This document shows positions 29,412 to 38,279 of a DNA stretch of 64,000 bases, one piece after another. Within the stretch, counting starts at the first letter, position 1. Each line of letters starts with the position of its first letter. The stretch is from Trueperaceae bacterium (GTDB lineage: Bacteria > Deinococcota > Deinococci > Deinococcales > Trueperaceae), in assembly GCA_036381035.1 (NCBI GenBank), contig DASVDQ010000024.1, positions 1 through 64,000 of the forward strand, given 5' to 3'. The notes beneath the pieces are model-generated. The model had not been told where the DNA came from. It saw only the letters and a list, made by a program, of their open reading frames with translations, and made no database searches. The position numbers were made by a program, and so were the translations under genes.

Positions 29412-30527
29412 CTACTCCAGCCACAGCAGGCGGCCGTCCTCGAGGAACGGCTCGCCGTCCACGGTGACGCGGCCGCCCTCCCGCAGGTCGCACACGAGGT
29501 CCCAGTGGATCGCGCTGTCGTTGCGTCCGCCCGAGGACTCGTAGGAGCGCCCGAGGGCCAGGTGGACCGTGCCGAGGATCTTCTCGTCGAACAGGGTCTT
29601 CAGCGTCGGCACGCGGATGTGCGGGTTCGTGCCTATGCCGATCTCCCCCAGGTAGCGGGCGCCCTCGTCGGTGGCGAGCATGCCGTCGAGGAGGTCCTGT
29701 CCGCGGCGCGCCGTCGCCTCCACGACGCGCCCGTCCTCGAAGCGCAGGCTCACGTCCTCCACCACTGACCCGCGCACGGCGCTGGGCACCGTGAAGCGCA
29801 CCACGCCCTCGGCGCTGTCCTCGAGCGGGCTCGTGAACACCTCGCCGGACGGCATGTTGCGCCGGCCGTCGGAGTTCGCCCAGGTGCGCCCCCTCACCCG
29901 CAGGCGCAGGTCCGTCCCCGGACCCTCGAGCCTGACCGCGTCGGCCGACGCTAGCCTCTCGACGAGCCGCTGCTGGCGCTCGCCCAGCTCCCGCCAACGC
30001 GCCGCGGGGTCCTCGTCGTAGAGGAACATCGCGTCGAAGACGAAGCGGCGGTAGGCGTCGGTGGACATGCCGGCCTCCTGCGCCGCCGCCGGGGTGGGGT
30101 AGAGGGTCGTGACCCAGCGGGTACGCTCGACGCGGTGCCTGTTGGCGGCGGCCAGGCGCTTGTCGAGGCGGGCGAGGCGCGACTGGTCCGCGCCGGCGGC
30201 CACGCGCGAGTTCTCGGGCGCCGCGACGCGGACGTAGGCCTGCATCAGCTCGATCTCGCGCTGCTGCACCGCGGCCTCCGAGGCGAGCAGCGCGTCGCTG
30301 GCCAGCTCGACGACGTCGGCCACGGCCTCGGGGTACTGCAGCCTGAGGAAGGGCTCGCCCCCGGCGGCGAGGACCGAGCGGCACAGCGCGCGCGCCAGGC
30401 CGGCCGCCGCCAGGTCGACGTTCAAGAGGACCCTGTCGCCCGGCTGGACGCGGACGCAGTAGCCGGTGAGGAGCGCCGCGTAGCGCTCGGTCAGCATGTC
30501 GATCGCAGGTCTCGGTGCCTCGCTCAC
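29412..30527 (-). CDS. M29-family metallo-aminopeptidase
   Basis: 371 residues. Thermophilic aminopeptidases (AmpS/AmpT type) remove N-terminal residues from peptides using two metal ions. Expected ligand regions are present: MPSGEVFTSP, GEIGIGTNP (Glu), GTVHLALGRSY (His, Tyr) and HWDLVCDLR (His, Asp). It is cytosolic with no signal peptide. The GTG at 30527 is 8 nt after a -10 box (TACCAT on the minus strand, 30536-30541). Divergent from the pseudouridine synthase. Confidence 0.92.
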   Translation of the reverse strand: MSEAPRPAIDMLTERYAALLTGYCVRVQPGDRVLLNVDLAAAGLARALCRSVLAAGGEPFLRLQYPEAVADVVELASDALLASEAAVQQREIELMQAYVRVAAPENSRVAAGADQSRLARLDKRLAAANRHRVERTRWVTTLYPTPAAAQEAGMSTDAYRRFVFDAMFLYDEDPAARWRELGERQQRLVERLASADAVRLEGPGTDLRLRVRGRTWANSDGRRNMPSGEVFTSPLEDSAEGVVRFTVPSAVRGSVVEDVSLRFEDGRVVEATARRGQDLLDGMLATDEGARYLGEIGIGTNPHIRVPTLKTLFDEKILGTVHLALGRSYESSGGRNDSAIHWDLVCDLREGGRVTVDGEPFLEDGRLLWLE

Positions 30528-30535
30528 GGTCCCCG

Positions 30536-30553
30536 ATGGTACCGGCCTAACAT
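30536..30553. promoter_or_regulatory. Divergent leaderless promoters (aminopeptidase / rluB-type gene)
   Basis: Minus strand TACCAT (30536-30541) ends 8 nt before GTG 30527. Plus strand TAACAT (30548-30553) ends 6 nt before GTG 30560. Only 32 bp separate the two coding regions. Confidence 0.55.
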
Positions 30554-30559
30554 GCTCGC

Positions 30560-31270
30560 GTGGGAGGGCCGCAGAGGCTGCAGAGGCTCATGGCCCGCGC
30601 CGGCGTGGCCAGCCGCCGCAAGGCGGAGGAGCTCATCGCCGCCGGGCGCGTGACCGTCAACGGCCGCGTGGCGTCGCTCGGGGACGTGGCGACGGAGGGC
30701 GACGACGTCAGGGTCGACGGCCGTCCGCTGCCGCCGCCGGCGCGCGCGGTGACCTACCTGCTCAACAAGCCGCGGGGCTACGTCACGACCGCGAGCGACG
30801 AGCACGGGCGCCCCACGGTCATGGAGCTGGTGCCGGCCGTGCCGGGCCTGCACCCCGTCGGCCGGCTCGACCTCGACTCCGAGGGGCTGCTGCTGCTCAC
30901 CACGGTGGGCGAGCTGACCCTGCGCCTGACGCACCCGCGGTTCCGGCACGAGAAGGAGTACCGGGTGTGGACCGACCCGCCGCACGTCTCCGAGGACGCG
31001 CTGGCGCGGCTGCGCGCCGGCGTCGCGCTGGAGGACGGCCCGGCCGTGGCCGTGCGGGCCGAGCGCGCTCCCGCGGGCGCGGTCGTCGTGCTCCGCGAGG
31101 GCCGCAAGCGCCAGGTGAGGCGGATGTTCGCGTCCGTGGGCCACGAGGTCGTCAGGCTGGTGCGCACGCGCGTCGCCCACCTCGAGCTCGGCGACGTCCC
31201 GCCCGGCGGCTACAGGGAGCTGACCCCGGAGGAGGCCGCGGCCCTGGTGGCCGGCGAGCCGCTGGTATGA
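30560..31270 (+). CDS. RsuA/RluB-family rRNA pseudouridine synthase
   Basis: 236 residues. An S4 RNA-binding domain (about 1-60, LMARAGVASRRKAEELI) is followed by the synthase domain with the catalytic Asp in GRLDLDSEGLLLLT and the KRQVRRMFASVGH motif. It converts uridine to pseudouridine in rRNA; an RluB (23S) rather than RsuA role is likely from the S4 region but not certain. The GTG start is leaderless by the -10 position. The 4-bp overlap ATGA with an in-frame ATG at 31267 is noted under hpt. Confidence 0.92.
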   Translation: MGGPQRLQRLMARAGVASRRKAEELIAAGRVTVNGRVASLGDVATEGDDVRVDGRPLPPPARAVTYLLNKPRGYVTTASDEHGRPTVMELVPAVPGLHPVGRLDLDSEGLLLLTTVGELTLRLTHPRFRHEKEYRVWTDPPHVSEDALARLRAGVALEDGPAVAVRAERAPAGAVVVLREGRKRQVRRMFASVGHEVVRLVRTRVAHLELGDVPPGGYRELTPEEAAALVAGEPLV

Positions 31271-31320
31271 TCGGCGCGGCCCGGCCGCGGCCGGGCCCGT
31301 CAGGAGCCGCGGTCTCGAAC

Positions 31321-31863
31321 ATGTCAGAGGAAAGCCACTTCAAGCCCGGCCCCGGCGTCGTCCAGATCTCGCAGGCGGACATCGCCAGGCGCGTCGCGGA
31401 GCTCGGCGCCGAGATCAGGCGCGACTACCAGGGCAAGCCCCTCCACCTCATCGCCGTGCTCAACGGCGCGTTCATCTTCATGGCCGACCTGGTCAGGGCC
31501 ATAGACATGCCGCTGTCGGTCGACTTCCTCTCCGTGTCGAGCTACGGCTCCGGCACGAAGACGTCGGGCCGCGTGAAGCTCATCAAGGACCTCGACCTGC
31601 CCATCAAGGACAAGCACGTGATCCTCGTCGAGGACATCGTCGACACGGGCGTGACGATGGACTACCTGCTGCGGTACCTGCAGAACCATCGGCCGGCCAG
31701 CGTGAGGGTCGCCGCGCTGCTGTCGAAGCCGGCGCGCCGCCGGGTGGAGGTGCCCGTCCACTACCTCGGCTTCACGATCGACGACGCCTTCGTCTACGGC
31801 TACGGGCTCGACGTCGACCACAAGTACAGGAACCTCCCGTTCGTGACGAGCCAGGATGGCTGA
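31321..31863 (+). CDS. hpt: Hypoxanthine phosphoribosyltransferase
   Basis: 180 residues. It salvages hypoxanthine and guanine using PRPP. The PRPP loop VILVEDIVDTGVTMDY is intact, as are LIAVLNGAFIFMADLVRAI and FVYGYGLDVDHKYRNLPF. ATG 31321 matches the usual N-terminus. An upstream ATG at 31267, overlapping the pseudouridine synthase stop (ATGA), would add 18 unconserved residues but would couple translation. Confidence 0.95.
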   Translation: MSEESHFKPGPGVVQISQADIARRVAELGAEIRRDYQGKPLHLIAVLNGAFIFMADLVRAIDMPLSVDFLSVSSYGSGTKTSGRVKLIKDLDLPIKDKHVILVEDIVDTGVTMDYLLRYLQNHRPASVRVAALLSKPARRRVEVPVHYLGFTIDDAFVYGYGLDVDHKYRNLPFVTSQDG

Positions 31864-31882
31864 GGCCGGCGAGGGGGCCGGC

Positions 31883-33028
31883 ATGAGGTCCCGCCTGCGC
31901 CGGCTGGCCCTCAACGCCCTGGCCCTCCTGGCCCTCGCCCTGGCCACGCTGTCGGTCTCGGCGGCGCTGCGCGACGTCGACCCGCCGCGGCTCTACTACG
32001 AGGCCCCGGGCCGCGTGCCGGAGGGCGCCAGCGTCGAGCTCTTCGTCAGCGCCGACGAGCCCGTCACCTACGTCGTCGACTACGCCGGCGAGGAGCTGCG
32101 CGAGGTCGCGCAGGACCACGTCTTCGTGCTCACCGCCGCGCCCGGCGTGAACGAGGTGTGGGTGAGCGCCACCGACGCCGCCGGCAACGAGACGGTCGTG
32201 AGGCTGAGCGTCGAGGGGGTGGAGCCCGTCGACGTGAAGGTGACGGCGGCCGGCGAGCTGCGCGCCGGCGACCCTCTGGGCGTGACCGTGGCCATCGACG
32301 AACACGGCGCCCGCGTGACCGACGTGTTCGCCGCCTTCGCGGGCGTGGCGTTGCCGCTCTGGCCCGACGGCGCAGTGCTGCGCGCCGTCGCCGCCACCCC
32401 GTTCGGGGTCGAGCCGGCCGAGAGCGAGCTGGAGGTCTCCGTCACCGACGAGTTCGGCCGCGTCGTCACCGCCACCGTGCCCGTGACGCTCGAGCCGCTG
32501 GCCGTGACGGTCGAGCAGCTCCGGATCGCGCCGAGCGTCCTGGCGGCCGTGACGCCGGAGGCCCAAGCCATGGAGCGGGAGCTGATGGAGGCGGGCGTGG
32601 CCGCCGGCGCACCGCGGCCCCTGTGGAGCGAGCCGTTCCTGATGCCGATCACGGGTCGGGAGACGAGCGGCTTCGCCGACGCGCGCCGCTACGTCGCCGG
32701 CGGACGCGTCTCCTACCACAACGGGCTCGACATCGCCGCCCCGCAGGGCACGCCCGTGGCGGTCGCGAACGACGGCGTCGTCGTCGTCGCCGGCCAGTAC
32801 CCGGTGAAGGGGGGCTGGGTGATGGTCGACCACGGCTTCGGGGTGTTCAGCCACTACTTCCACATGAGCCGCATAGACGTGCAGGTCGGGCAGGAGGTGT
32901 CGCGCGGCGAGGTGATCGGCGCGGTCGGCAGCACCGGGCTCGCCACCGGCCCCCACCTGCACTGGGAGGTGCGCGTGGGCCTCGCGCCCACGAACCCGCT
33001 CGAGTGGGTCGACAGGGCCTGGCCGTGA
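31883..33028 (+). CDS. Exported M23 (LytM-type) metallopeptidase
   Basis: 381 residues. The N-terminus (about 1-30) is a basic stretch followed by a hydrophobic signal helix. A beta-rich region with Ig-like repeats spans about 40-215, then a LytM domain (about 255-370) with zinc ligands in HNGLDIA and TGPHLHWE and the His of FSHYFHM. It should cut peptidoglycan cross-bridges or act as a LytM factor outside the membrane. ATG 31883 is chosen because GAGGGGG lies 5 nt upstream and it begins directly at the signal peptide; ATG 31856, overlapping hpt, is the alternative. Confidence 0.88.
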   Translation: MRSRLRRLALNALALLALALATLSVSAALRDVDPPRLYYEAPGRVPEGASVELFVSADEPVTYVVDYAGEELREVAQDHVFVLTAAPGVNEVWVSATDAAGNETVVRLSVEGVEPVDVKVTAAGELRAGDPLGVTVAIDEHGARVTDVFAAFAGVALPLWPDGAVLRAVAATPFGVEPAESELEVSVTDEFGRVVTATVPVTLEPLAVTVEQLRIAPSVLAAVTPEAQAMERELMEAGVAAGAPRPLWSEPFLMPITGRETSGFADARRYVAGGRVSYHNGLDIAAPQGTPVAVANDGVVVVAGQYPVKGGWVMVDHGFGVFSHYFHMSRIDVQVGQEVSRGEVIGAVGSTGLATGPHLHWEVRVGLAPTNPLEWVDRAWP

Positions 33029-33068
33029 GCGTCGTCTAGGCGGCCGCGGACGCTGCGCCGGCCCTGCG

Positions 33069-33074
33069 TATACT
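33069..33074 (+). promoter_or_regulatory. -10 element of trpS, leaderless type
   Basis: TATACT ends 8 nt before ATG 33083, with no Shine-Dalgarno in the gap. Confidence 0.55.
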
Positions 33075-33082
33075 TGCCCCTC

Positions 33083-34090
33083 ATGGAAGCTCCTCCCCGT
33101 CGCCCGCGCGTCTTCTCCGGCGTCCAGCCCACCGGGGTCCTCCACCTGGGCAGCTACGTCGGGGCGCTGCGCCAGTGGGTCGCTCGCCAGGACGAGCGCG
33201 ACAACGTCTTCTGCGTCGTCGACCTCCACGCGCTGACGATCCCCGAGGCCGTCGACCCGCGCCAGCTCAGGGAGCGGGTGCGCTCCACGGCCGCGCAGTT
33301 CCTGGCGGCCGGCATCGACCCCGAGAAGAGCGTGATCTTCGTGCAGTCGCACGTCCGCGAGCACTCCGAGCTGTCGTGGCTGCTCTCGTGCGTCACGCCC
33401 CTCGGCTGGCTCTACCGCATGACCCAGTTCAAGGCCAAGTCGGAGGGACGCGAGAGCGTGGGGACGGGGCTGCTCGTCTACCCGGTCCTGCAGGCGGCCG
33501 ACATCCTGCTCTACGACACCGACGTCGTGCCCGTAGGCGAGGACCAGGTGCAGCACATCGAGCTGACGCGCGACGTCGCCACGCGCTTCAACCGCCTCTT
33601 CGGCGACACCTTCGTCCTGCCGAGGGCCGAGGTGCCGCAGGTCGGCGCGCGGATCATGGGCTTCGACGACCCCACCGTGAAGATGTCGAAGAGCATCGCG
33701 GTGGAGCGGCCGGGCCACGCCATAAGCCTGCTCGACGACCCCGACACCGTCAGGCGCGTGGTCATGTCAGCCGTCACCGACTCGGGGCGCGAGCTCAGGT
33801 ACGAGCACGCCTCGCCTGGCGTGAGGAACCTGCTCACGATCGCCCACGTCGCGAGCGGCAGGCCGATCGCCGACATCGAGGCGGAGCTCGAGGGCGGCGG
33901 CTACGGGACCCTCAAGAAGCTCGTCGTGCAGGCCGTGAACGACATGCTCGCGCCGCTGCAGCGCCGCTACCGCGAGTACATGGACGACCCCGCCAGCCTC
34001 GACGCCGTGCTGCGGCGGGGCGCCGACCGCGCGCGGGAGGTCGCGGCCCGCACCCTGCGCCGCGCCCAGGACGCCCTGGGGGTCGGCTGA
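33083..34090 (+). CDS. trpS: Tryptophanyl-tRNA synthetase
   Basis: 335 residues, class Ic synthetase charging tRNA-Trp. The HIGH-like motif is HLGSY near residue 22 and the KMSKS loop is VKMSKS near residue 201. Further signatures are GVQPTGVLHLG, VGEDQVQHIELTRDVATRFN and YPVLQAADILLY. The start is ATG 33083. Its stop codon lies inside the CTGA where the next gene seems to start. Confidence 0.96.
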   Translation: MEAPPRRPRVFSGVQPTGVLHLGSYVGALRQWVARQDERDNVFCVVDLHALTIPEAVDPRQLRERVRSTAAQFLAAGIDPEKSVIFVQSHVREHSELSWLLSCVTPLGWLYRMTQFKAKSEGRESVGTGLLVYPVLQAADILLYDTDVVPVGEDQVQHIELTRDVATRFNRLFGDTFVLPRAEVPQVGARIMGFDDPTVKMSKSIAVERPGHAISLLDDPDTVRRVVMSAVTDSGRELRYEHASPGVRNLLTIAHVASGRPIADIEAELEGGGYGTLKKLVVQAVNDMLAPLQRRYREYMDDPASLDAVLRRGADRAREVAARTLRRAQDALGVG

Positions 34091-34965
34091 CGGGCCGAGT
34101 CCTCTTCCTCTTCCTCGACGGGGTGGGCGTGCCGCCTCCCGGCGCGGCCGGGAGCCCGGTGCTCGAGGCCGCCACGCCGACCCTCGCCGCCATGCGCGCC
34201 GGGGCGGTGGACGCGCCCGCCGTGTACCGGGAGCTCGACGCGACCCTCGGCCACCCTGGCCTGCCCCAGTCGGCGACGGGGCAGTCGACGCTGCTCACCG
34301 GCGTCAACGCCGCCGACGCGATGAGCGGCCACTACGGACCCTGGCCGGGACCGACGCTGCGGCGGCTCCTCGACGCCGGCAGCGTCTTCGCCGACGCCGC
34401 CCGCGCGGGCGGGGCGAGCCTGGCCAACGCCTACCCGCCCGGCTACTTCGCCGCCCGCGAGGCCGGGAGGGTCAGGCCGAACGCCGTCGCCTACGCCGCG
34501 CTGGCCGCGGGGCTCAGGCAGCGCGGCGAGGCCGAGTACGCCGCCGGCGAGGCGGTCCCCTCCGACCTGCATGGCGCCCACCTGGGGCGCGAGGGGGGCC
34601 CGCTGGGCCCCGAGGGCTCGGCGCGCGTGCTCAGCGAGCTCGCGGCGCGTCACGCGCTCACCCTGCTCGACGTCTGGCTCACGGACGCTTACGGCCACGC
34701 CCGGGACTACGCCGGCGCCAAGGGCCTCCTGGAGCGCCTGGACACCGCCCTGCGCTTCCTGGTCGCCGACCCGCTCGGGGCCGTGGCGCGCGGCGTCACG
34801 CTGCTGATCACCTCCGACCACGGCAACGTCGAGGACCTGAGCGTGCCGACCCACACGCGCAACCCCGTGCCGCTCTACGCCGTCGGCCCGGGGGCGGAGG
34901 CGTTCGCCGGCGCGAGCAGCCTGCTCGACGTCGCGCCGGCGCTCAGGGAGCTGCTGGCGGGCTAG
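34087..34965 (+). CDS. Phosphoglycerate-mutase/alkaline-phosphatase-superfamily metalloenzyme with an apparent CTG start
   Basis: 292 residues. The first metal-binding Asp is in LFLFLDGVG at residue 11, the nucleophile region is SATGQSTLLTG, and the C-terminal metal ligands are in DAYGHARDY and TSDHGNVEDL. It belongs to the alkaline phosphatase superfamily near iPGM/phosphopentomutase-type enzymes; substrate unknown. No ATG, GTG or TTG precedes the Asp motif in this frame for a long way. The only plausible initiation is CTG 34087, overlapping the trpS stop as CTGA with GGGGG 4 nt upstream. A later GTG would delete the metal ligand. Confidence 0.75.
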   Translation: MTGRVLFLFLDGVGVPPPGAAGSPVLEAATPTLAAMRAGAVDAPAVYRELDATLGHPGLPQSATGQSTLLTGVNAADAMSGHYGPWPGPTLRRLLDAGSVFADAARAGGASLANAYPPGYFAAREAGRVRPNAVAYAALAAGLRQRGEAEYAAGEAVPSDLHGAHLGREGGPLGPEGSARVLSELAARHALTLLDVWLTDAYGHARDYAGAKGLLERLDTALRFLVADPLGAVARGVTLLITSDHGNVEDLSVPTHTRNPVPLYAVGPGAEAFAGASSLLDVAPALRELLAG

Positions 34966-35044
34966 CGGGCCCTGACCGCGGTGCCGCCCGGGCGCGGACC
35001 CGTCCCGCTGCCCGCCGCGGACCGCCCGGCGGCCGGGGGACGGC

Positions 35045-36283
35045 TCAGAACCCGAGGATCAGCGCCGCGGCCTCGAACCAGGCGGCGGCGACCAGCAGGA
35101 CGAGCGCCGCGGGCAGCGTCGAGAGGAGCTTGCGGAAGCCCGCCGCGAGGCCGCCGAAGCCGCCCCGCCACACGGTGGCGAGCAGCATGCCGCCGCCCGC
35201 GACGACGAGGAAGTAGGAGGTCAGCTCGAGCACGAGCACGACCAGCAGGACGAGGAGCTGCGCCCCGGCGCCGCCGCCGATCATCCCGAACGGCACGCCC
35301 TGGACGAAGAACGAGAACGCGGCGTAGAGGTACGCCGGCACGCCCAGCACGGCGGCGAGCGTGAACGTCACCGACAGCGTGACGACGACGAAGTTCTGGT
35401 AGAAGGTCACGACCGCGGCGCGGGGCACGTCGCCGCTGCCGTAGGCGGCCGTGGCGCCCAGCGAGGTGATCGCGCCCTCGACGATCTCCACGATGGCGAC
35501 GTCGCAGGAGTCCGGCAGCGTCGTGCCCGCCAGCACGCCCAGCCCGAACACGGCGTAGAGGGCGAGGACCGTGATCACGACGAGGCGACGGTGCTCGCTG
35601 ACGGCCGCGCGCGTGGACGCGAGCCAGCGGCGCAGCGGCGAGCCCGGCTGCGCCAGCATGAACGCGACGATCACGCTGAGGGCGATGAACCCGAAGGCCG
35701 CCGATGGCGTCTGCAGCCACGCCCTCACGCCTCCGGGCTCGGTGCTCGAGAGGAAGCCCACGCGCACGGCCTCCCAGCCGCCGTCGGCCGGCGCCAGCCG
35801 CACCTCGACGAGGTCGAGCTGGCCGTCCGGCCGCGACGCCGGGTACGTGAACACCCTGACGTCCCCGTCCTCTGGCGTCGTGCGCTCCACCCGGTCGTCC
35901 AGGTTCACCTCGGTGCCGGGAGGGGGCGGCGGCTCGGAGACGATGCCGGGCAGCTCGCGGCAGAGCTGCTCGGCGTCGAGCCCGGCGAGCCTCTCGAGGT
36001 TGATGGGCTGCCGCGCCAGCCACTCGCGCACGGCCTCGTCGGCGGCCGCCTCGGCCGAGGACGCCGGGGTAGGGGAGGCCGCCTCGCCGGCCGGGTCCGC
36101 GGGCGCGTCCGGCACCGCGGGCGCCGACCGCGCGGGGGGCGCCGCGGCGACAGCGGGGCCCTCGCCGGCCGCCTGTCCGTCGGCCACGCCCGGCGCGGCC
36201 TGCGCCGCCGTCCACGACAGCGCGGCGGCCAGCAGCAGCGCGGCGAGGTGCGTGACGAGCGAGCGTGACGTGCTTCGGGACAT
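35045..36283 (-). CDS. SpoIIM-like (DUF95) integral membrane protein
   Basis: 412 residues. A signal peptide (about 1-30) is followed by an Ala/Pro-rich linker (to about 80), an extracytoplasmic domain (to about 190) and then six or so transmembrane helices. The segment FYQNFVVVTLSVTFTLAAVLG resembles the conserved core of stage II sporulation protein M. Organisms of this type do not sporulate, so the name only describes the fold. Function unknown. It is monocistronic and divergent from the HD gene. Confidence 0.6.
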   Translation of the reverse strand: MSRSTSRSLVTHLAALLLAAALSWTAAQAAPGVADGQAAGEGPAVAAAPPARSAPAVPDAPADPAGEAASPTPASSAEAAADEAVREWLARQPINLERLAGLDAEQLCRELPGIVSEPPPPPGTEVNLDDRVERTTPEDGDVRVFTYPASRPDGQLDLVEVRLAPADGGWEAVRVGFLSSTEPGGVRAWLQTPSAAFGFIALSVIVAFMLAQPGSPLRRWLASTRAAVSEHRRLVVITVLALYAVFGLGVLAGTTLPDSCDVAIVEIVEGAITSLGATAAYGSGDVPRAAVVTFYQNFVVVTLSVTFTLAAVLGVPAYLYAAFSFFVQGVPFGMIGGGAGAQLLVLLVVLVLELTSYFLVVAGGGMLLATVWRGGFGGLAAGFRKLLSTLPAALVLLVAAAWFEAAALILGF

Positions 36284-36378
36284 GCTCCGGTGCGCCTTCC
36301 TGCGACGGGGAGCCGCTGGGCGCCAGCATACAGGGGCGGCGTGGGTCCTCCGGCGGGCCCGCGCTAGACTCGGCGTCC

Positions 36379-36879
36379 GTGAGGTGGAGCGCCAGGTGGG
36401 CCCTCAACGCCGCCCTCAGGACCCTGCAGGCGGCGTTCCCCGCGCTCGCCGACCCCGACGACGAGTGGGCGCTCGCGGTCCTCGAGCCCGCCGAGCGGCG
36501 CCTCTACGCCGCGATGCCGCCGGCGGAGCGGGCGCACGCGGTGAAGGTCGCGCGCTGCCTGGCCTCGCGACGCCCCGACGCGCCGCGAGAGGCGCTGCGG
36601 GCGGCGCTGCTCCACGACGTGGGCAAGGCGGGCAGCAGCGGCCACGTCGCGCACCGCGTCCTCGCCCACCTGCTCCCCGAGCCCGACGTGCCGCCGGAGC
36701 CGCGCCTGAGCGGGCTGGCCGGCGCCAGGCAGGCGCGTCGCCACCACGCCGCCTACGGCGCGCTGATGGTCCTCGACGCCTCCGCCGACGCCAGGGTCGC
36801 GTGGCTCGTCAGGCACCACCACGACCCGCGCGGCGACGCCGAGGCGGAGCTGATCAAGGCCTGCGACGAGGACACGTGA
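36379..36879 (+). CDS. HD-domain phosphohydrolase
   Basis: 166 residues. The HD signature is ALLHDVGKAG near residue 78, followed by a His pair in ARRHHAAYGAL and WLVRHHHD, consistent with a metal-dependent phosphohydrolase. Substrate unknown. GTG 36379 is 8 nt after TAGACT (36365-36370), a leaderless start. It overlaps folC by 4 nt (GTGA), so it is coupled to folate or nucleotide metabolism by position. Confidence 0.8.
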   Translation: MRWSARWALNAALRTLQAAFPALADPDDEWALAVLEPAERRLYAAMPPAERAHAVKVARCLASRRPDAPREALRAALLHDVGKAGSSGHVAHRVLAHLLPEPDVPPEPRLSGLAGARQARRHHAAYGALMVLDASADARVAWLVRHHHDPRGDAEAELIKACDEDT

Positions 36880-38168
36880 AGAGCACGCCGGCGCTCGACT
36901 GGCTCTTCGGCCTCCAGCGCTTCGGCATGCGCCCGGGCCTGGAGAGGGTCGGGGCGCTGCTGGCCGCGGAGGGCCTGCCGGCGCCGGGCACGCGCGTCGT
37001 GCTGGTCGCGGGCACGAACGGCAAGGGCTCGGTCGCGCGGCTCGTCGCCGCGGCTCTCACGGCGTCGGGGAGGCGCACCGGCTCGTTCTTCAGCCCGCAC
37101 CTCGAGCGCGTAGGCGAGCGGGTGCGCGTCGACGGCGAGGAGTCGACGACCGCGTCGCTGGAGGACGCCGTCGCCGCCGTGAGGCCGGCGGCAGAGCGCC
37201 TGGGCTGCACGTTCTTCGAGGTCGTGACCGCCGCGGCCCTGCACCGTTTCCGCGAGGAGGGCGTGGGCTGGGCGGTCATGGAGGCTGGCATGGGCGGCCG
37301 CTACGACGCCACGAACGCGCTCGACCCGGTGCTCGCGGTGATCACCGGCGTCGCGCTCGACCACCAGGCCGTCCTGGGCGACACGGTCGAGGCCATCGCC
37401 CGCGACAAGGCCGGCGTGCTGCGGCCCGGCGTGCCGGCGGTCACGGGCGCGCGGGGTGAGGCCCTGGCGGCCATCGCGTCGGAGGCCGCGGCGCTGGGCG
37501 CGCCGCTCCTCGCGCTGGGCCGCGACTTCCGCGTGGCCGTGGGGCGTGCCGGCTGGGACGGCGTCGAGGCGACCGTCGCCGGGAGCGTGGCCGGGCTCCC
37601 CCTCGCGCTGCGCTCGCCCCTCGTCGGCGCGCACCAGGCGCGCAACCTCGCGGTCGCGTCCGTGGCGTCGCTGGTCCTCGGGGTCGAGGGCGAGGCGGTG
37701 CGCGACGCCTTCGCGCACACCGCCTGGCCGGGTCGGCTCGAGAGGATCGACGCGGACCGAGCCTGGGTGCTCGACGGCGCCCACAACCCTGAGGCCGCCG
37801 CGGCCCTCGCCGCGGCGCTCGACGAGCTCTGCGCCGAGCCGGCCGCCCTCGTCGTGGGCGTCTCGCGCGACAAGGACCTCGCGGGCGTGCTGGGGCCGCT
37901 CGTGAGGCGCGCGCGGCTCGTGGTGGCGACGCGGGCGTCCTCGTCGCCGCGCGCCGCGCTGCCCTCCGAGCTGGCCGCGTCCGCGAGGCGGGCCGGCGCC
38001 GCGGGCGCGGTGCGCGAGGCGCCGGACGCGGCGGCCGCCCTGGGCCTCGCCAGGGACCTCACGCGCGAGGGCGACCTCGTGCTCGTCGCGGGGTCGCTGT
38101 TCCTGGTGGGGGAGGTCAGGTCGCTGCTGCGGGGCGAGGCGCCGGAGGGCAGGGAGCGCTGGCAGTGA
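36876..38168 (+). CDS. folC: Folylpolyglutamate/dihydrofolate synthase
   Basis: 430 residues, Mur-ligase family. It adds glutamate to dihydropteroate or folates. The ATP loop is VAGTNGKGSVARLVAAAL near residue 45, with SPHLERVGERVRV, GMGGRYDATNAL, ITGVALDHQAVLGDT and LDGAHNPEAAAAL. The GTG at 36876 overlaps the HD gene stop. It has no neighbouring folate genes. Confidence 0.94.
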   Translation: MKSTPALDWLFGLQRFGMRPGLERVGALLAAEGLPAPGTRVVLVAGTNGKGSVARLVAAALTASGRRTGSFFSPHLERVGERVRVDGEESTTASLEDAVAAVRPAAERLGCTFFEVVTAAALHRFREEGVGWAVMEAGMGGRYDATNALDPVLAVITGVALDHQAVLGDTVEAIARDKAGVLRPGVPAVTGARGEALAAIASEAAALGAPLLALGRDFRVAVGRAGWDGVEATVAGSVAGLPLALRSPLVGAHQARNLAVASVASLVLGVEGEAVRDAFAHTAWPGRLERIDADRAWVLDGAHNPEAAAALAAALDELCAEPAALVVGVSRDKDLAGVLGPLVRRARLVVATRASSSPRAALPSELAASARRAGAAGAVREAPDAAAALGLARDLTREGDLVLVAGSLFLVGEVRSLLRGEAPEGRERWQ

Positions 38169-38279
38169 GGGCGGGCGATGCCGCACGCGTCCGCCGGGGT
38201 CGTCCCCGCGGGTCCGCGGGCGGCGCCGCGCGGCCGCGCACCGTCGCCGGCCGGCCGGCGCGCGCGGGCGGCGCGGGGT

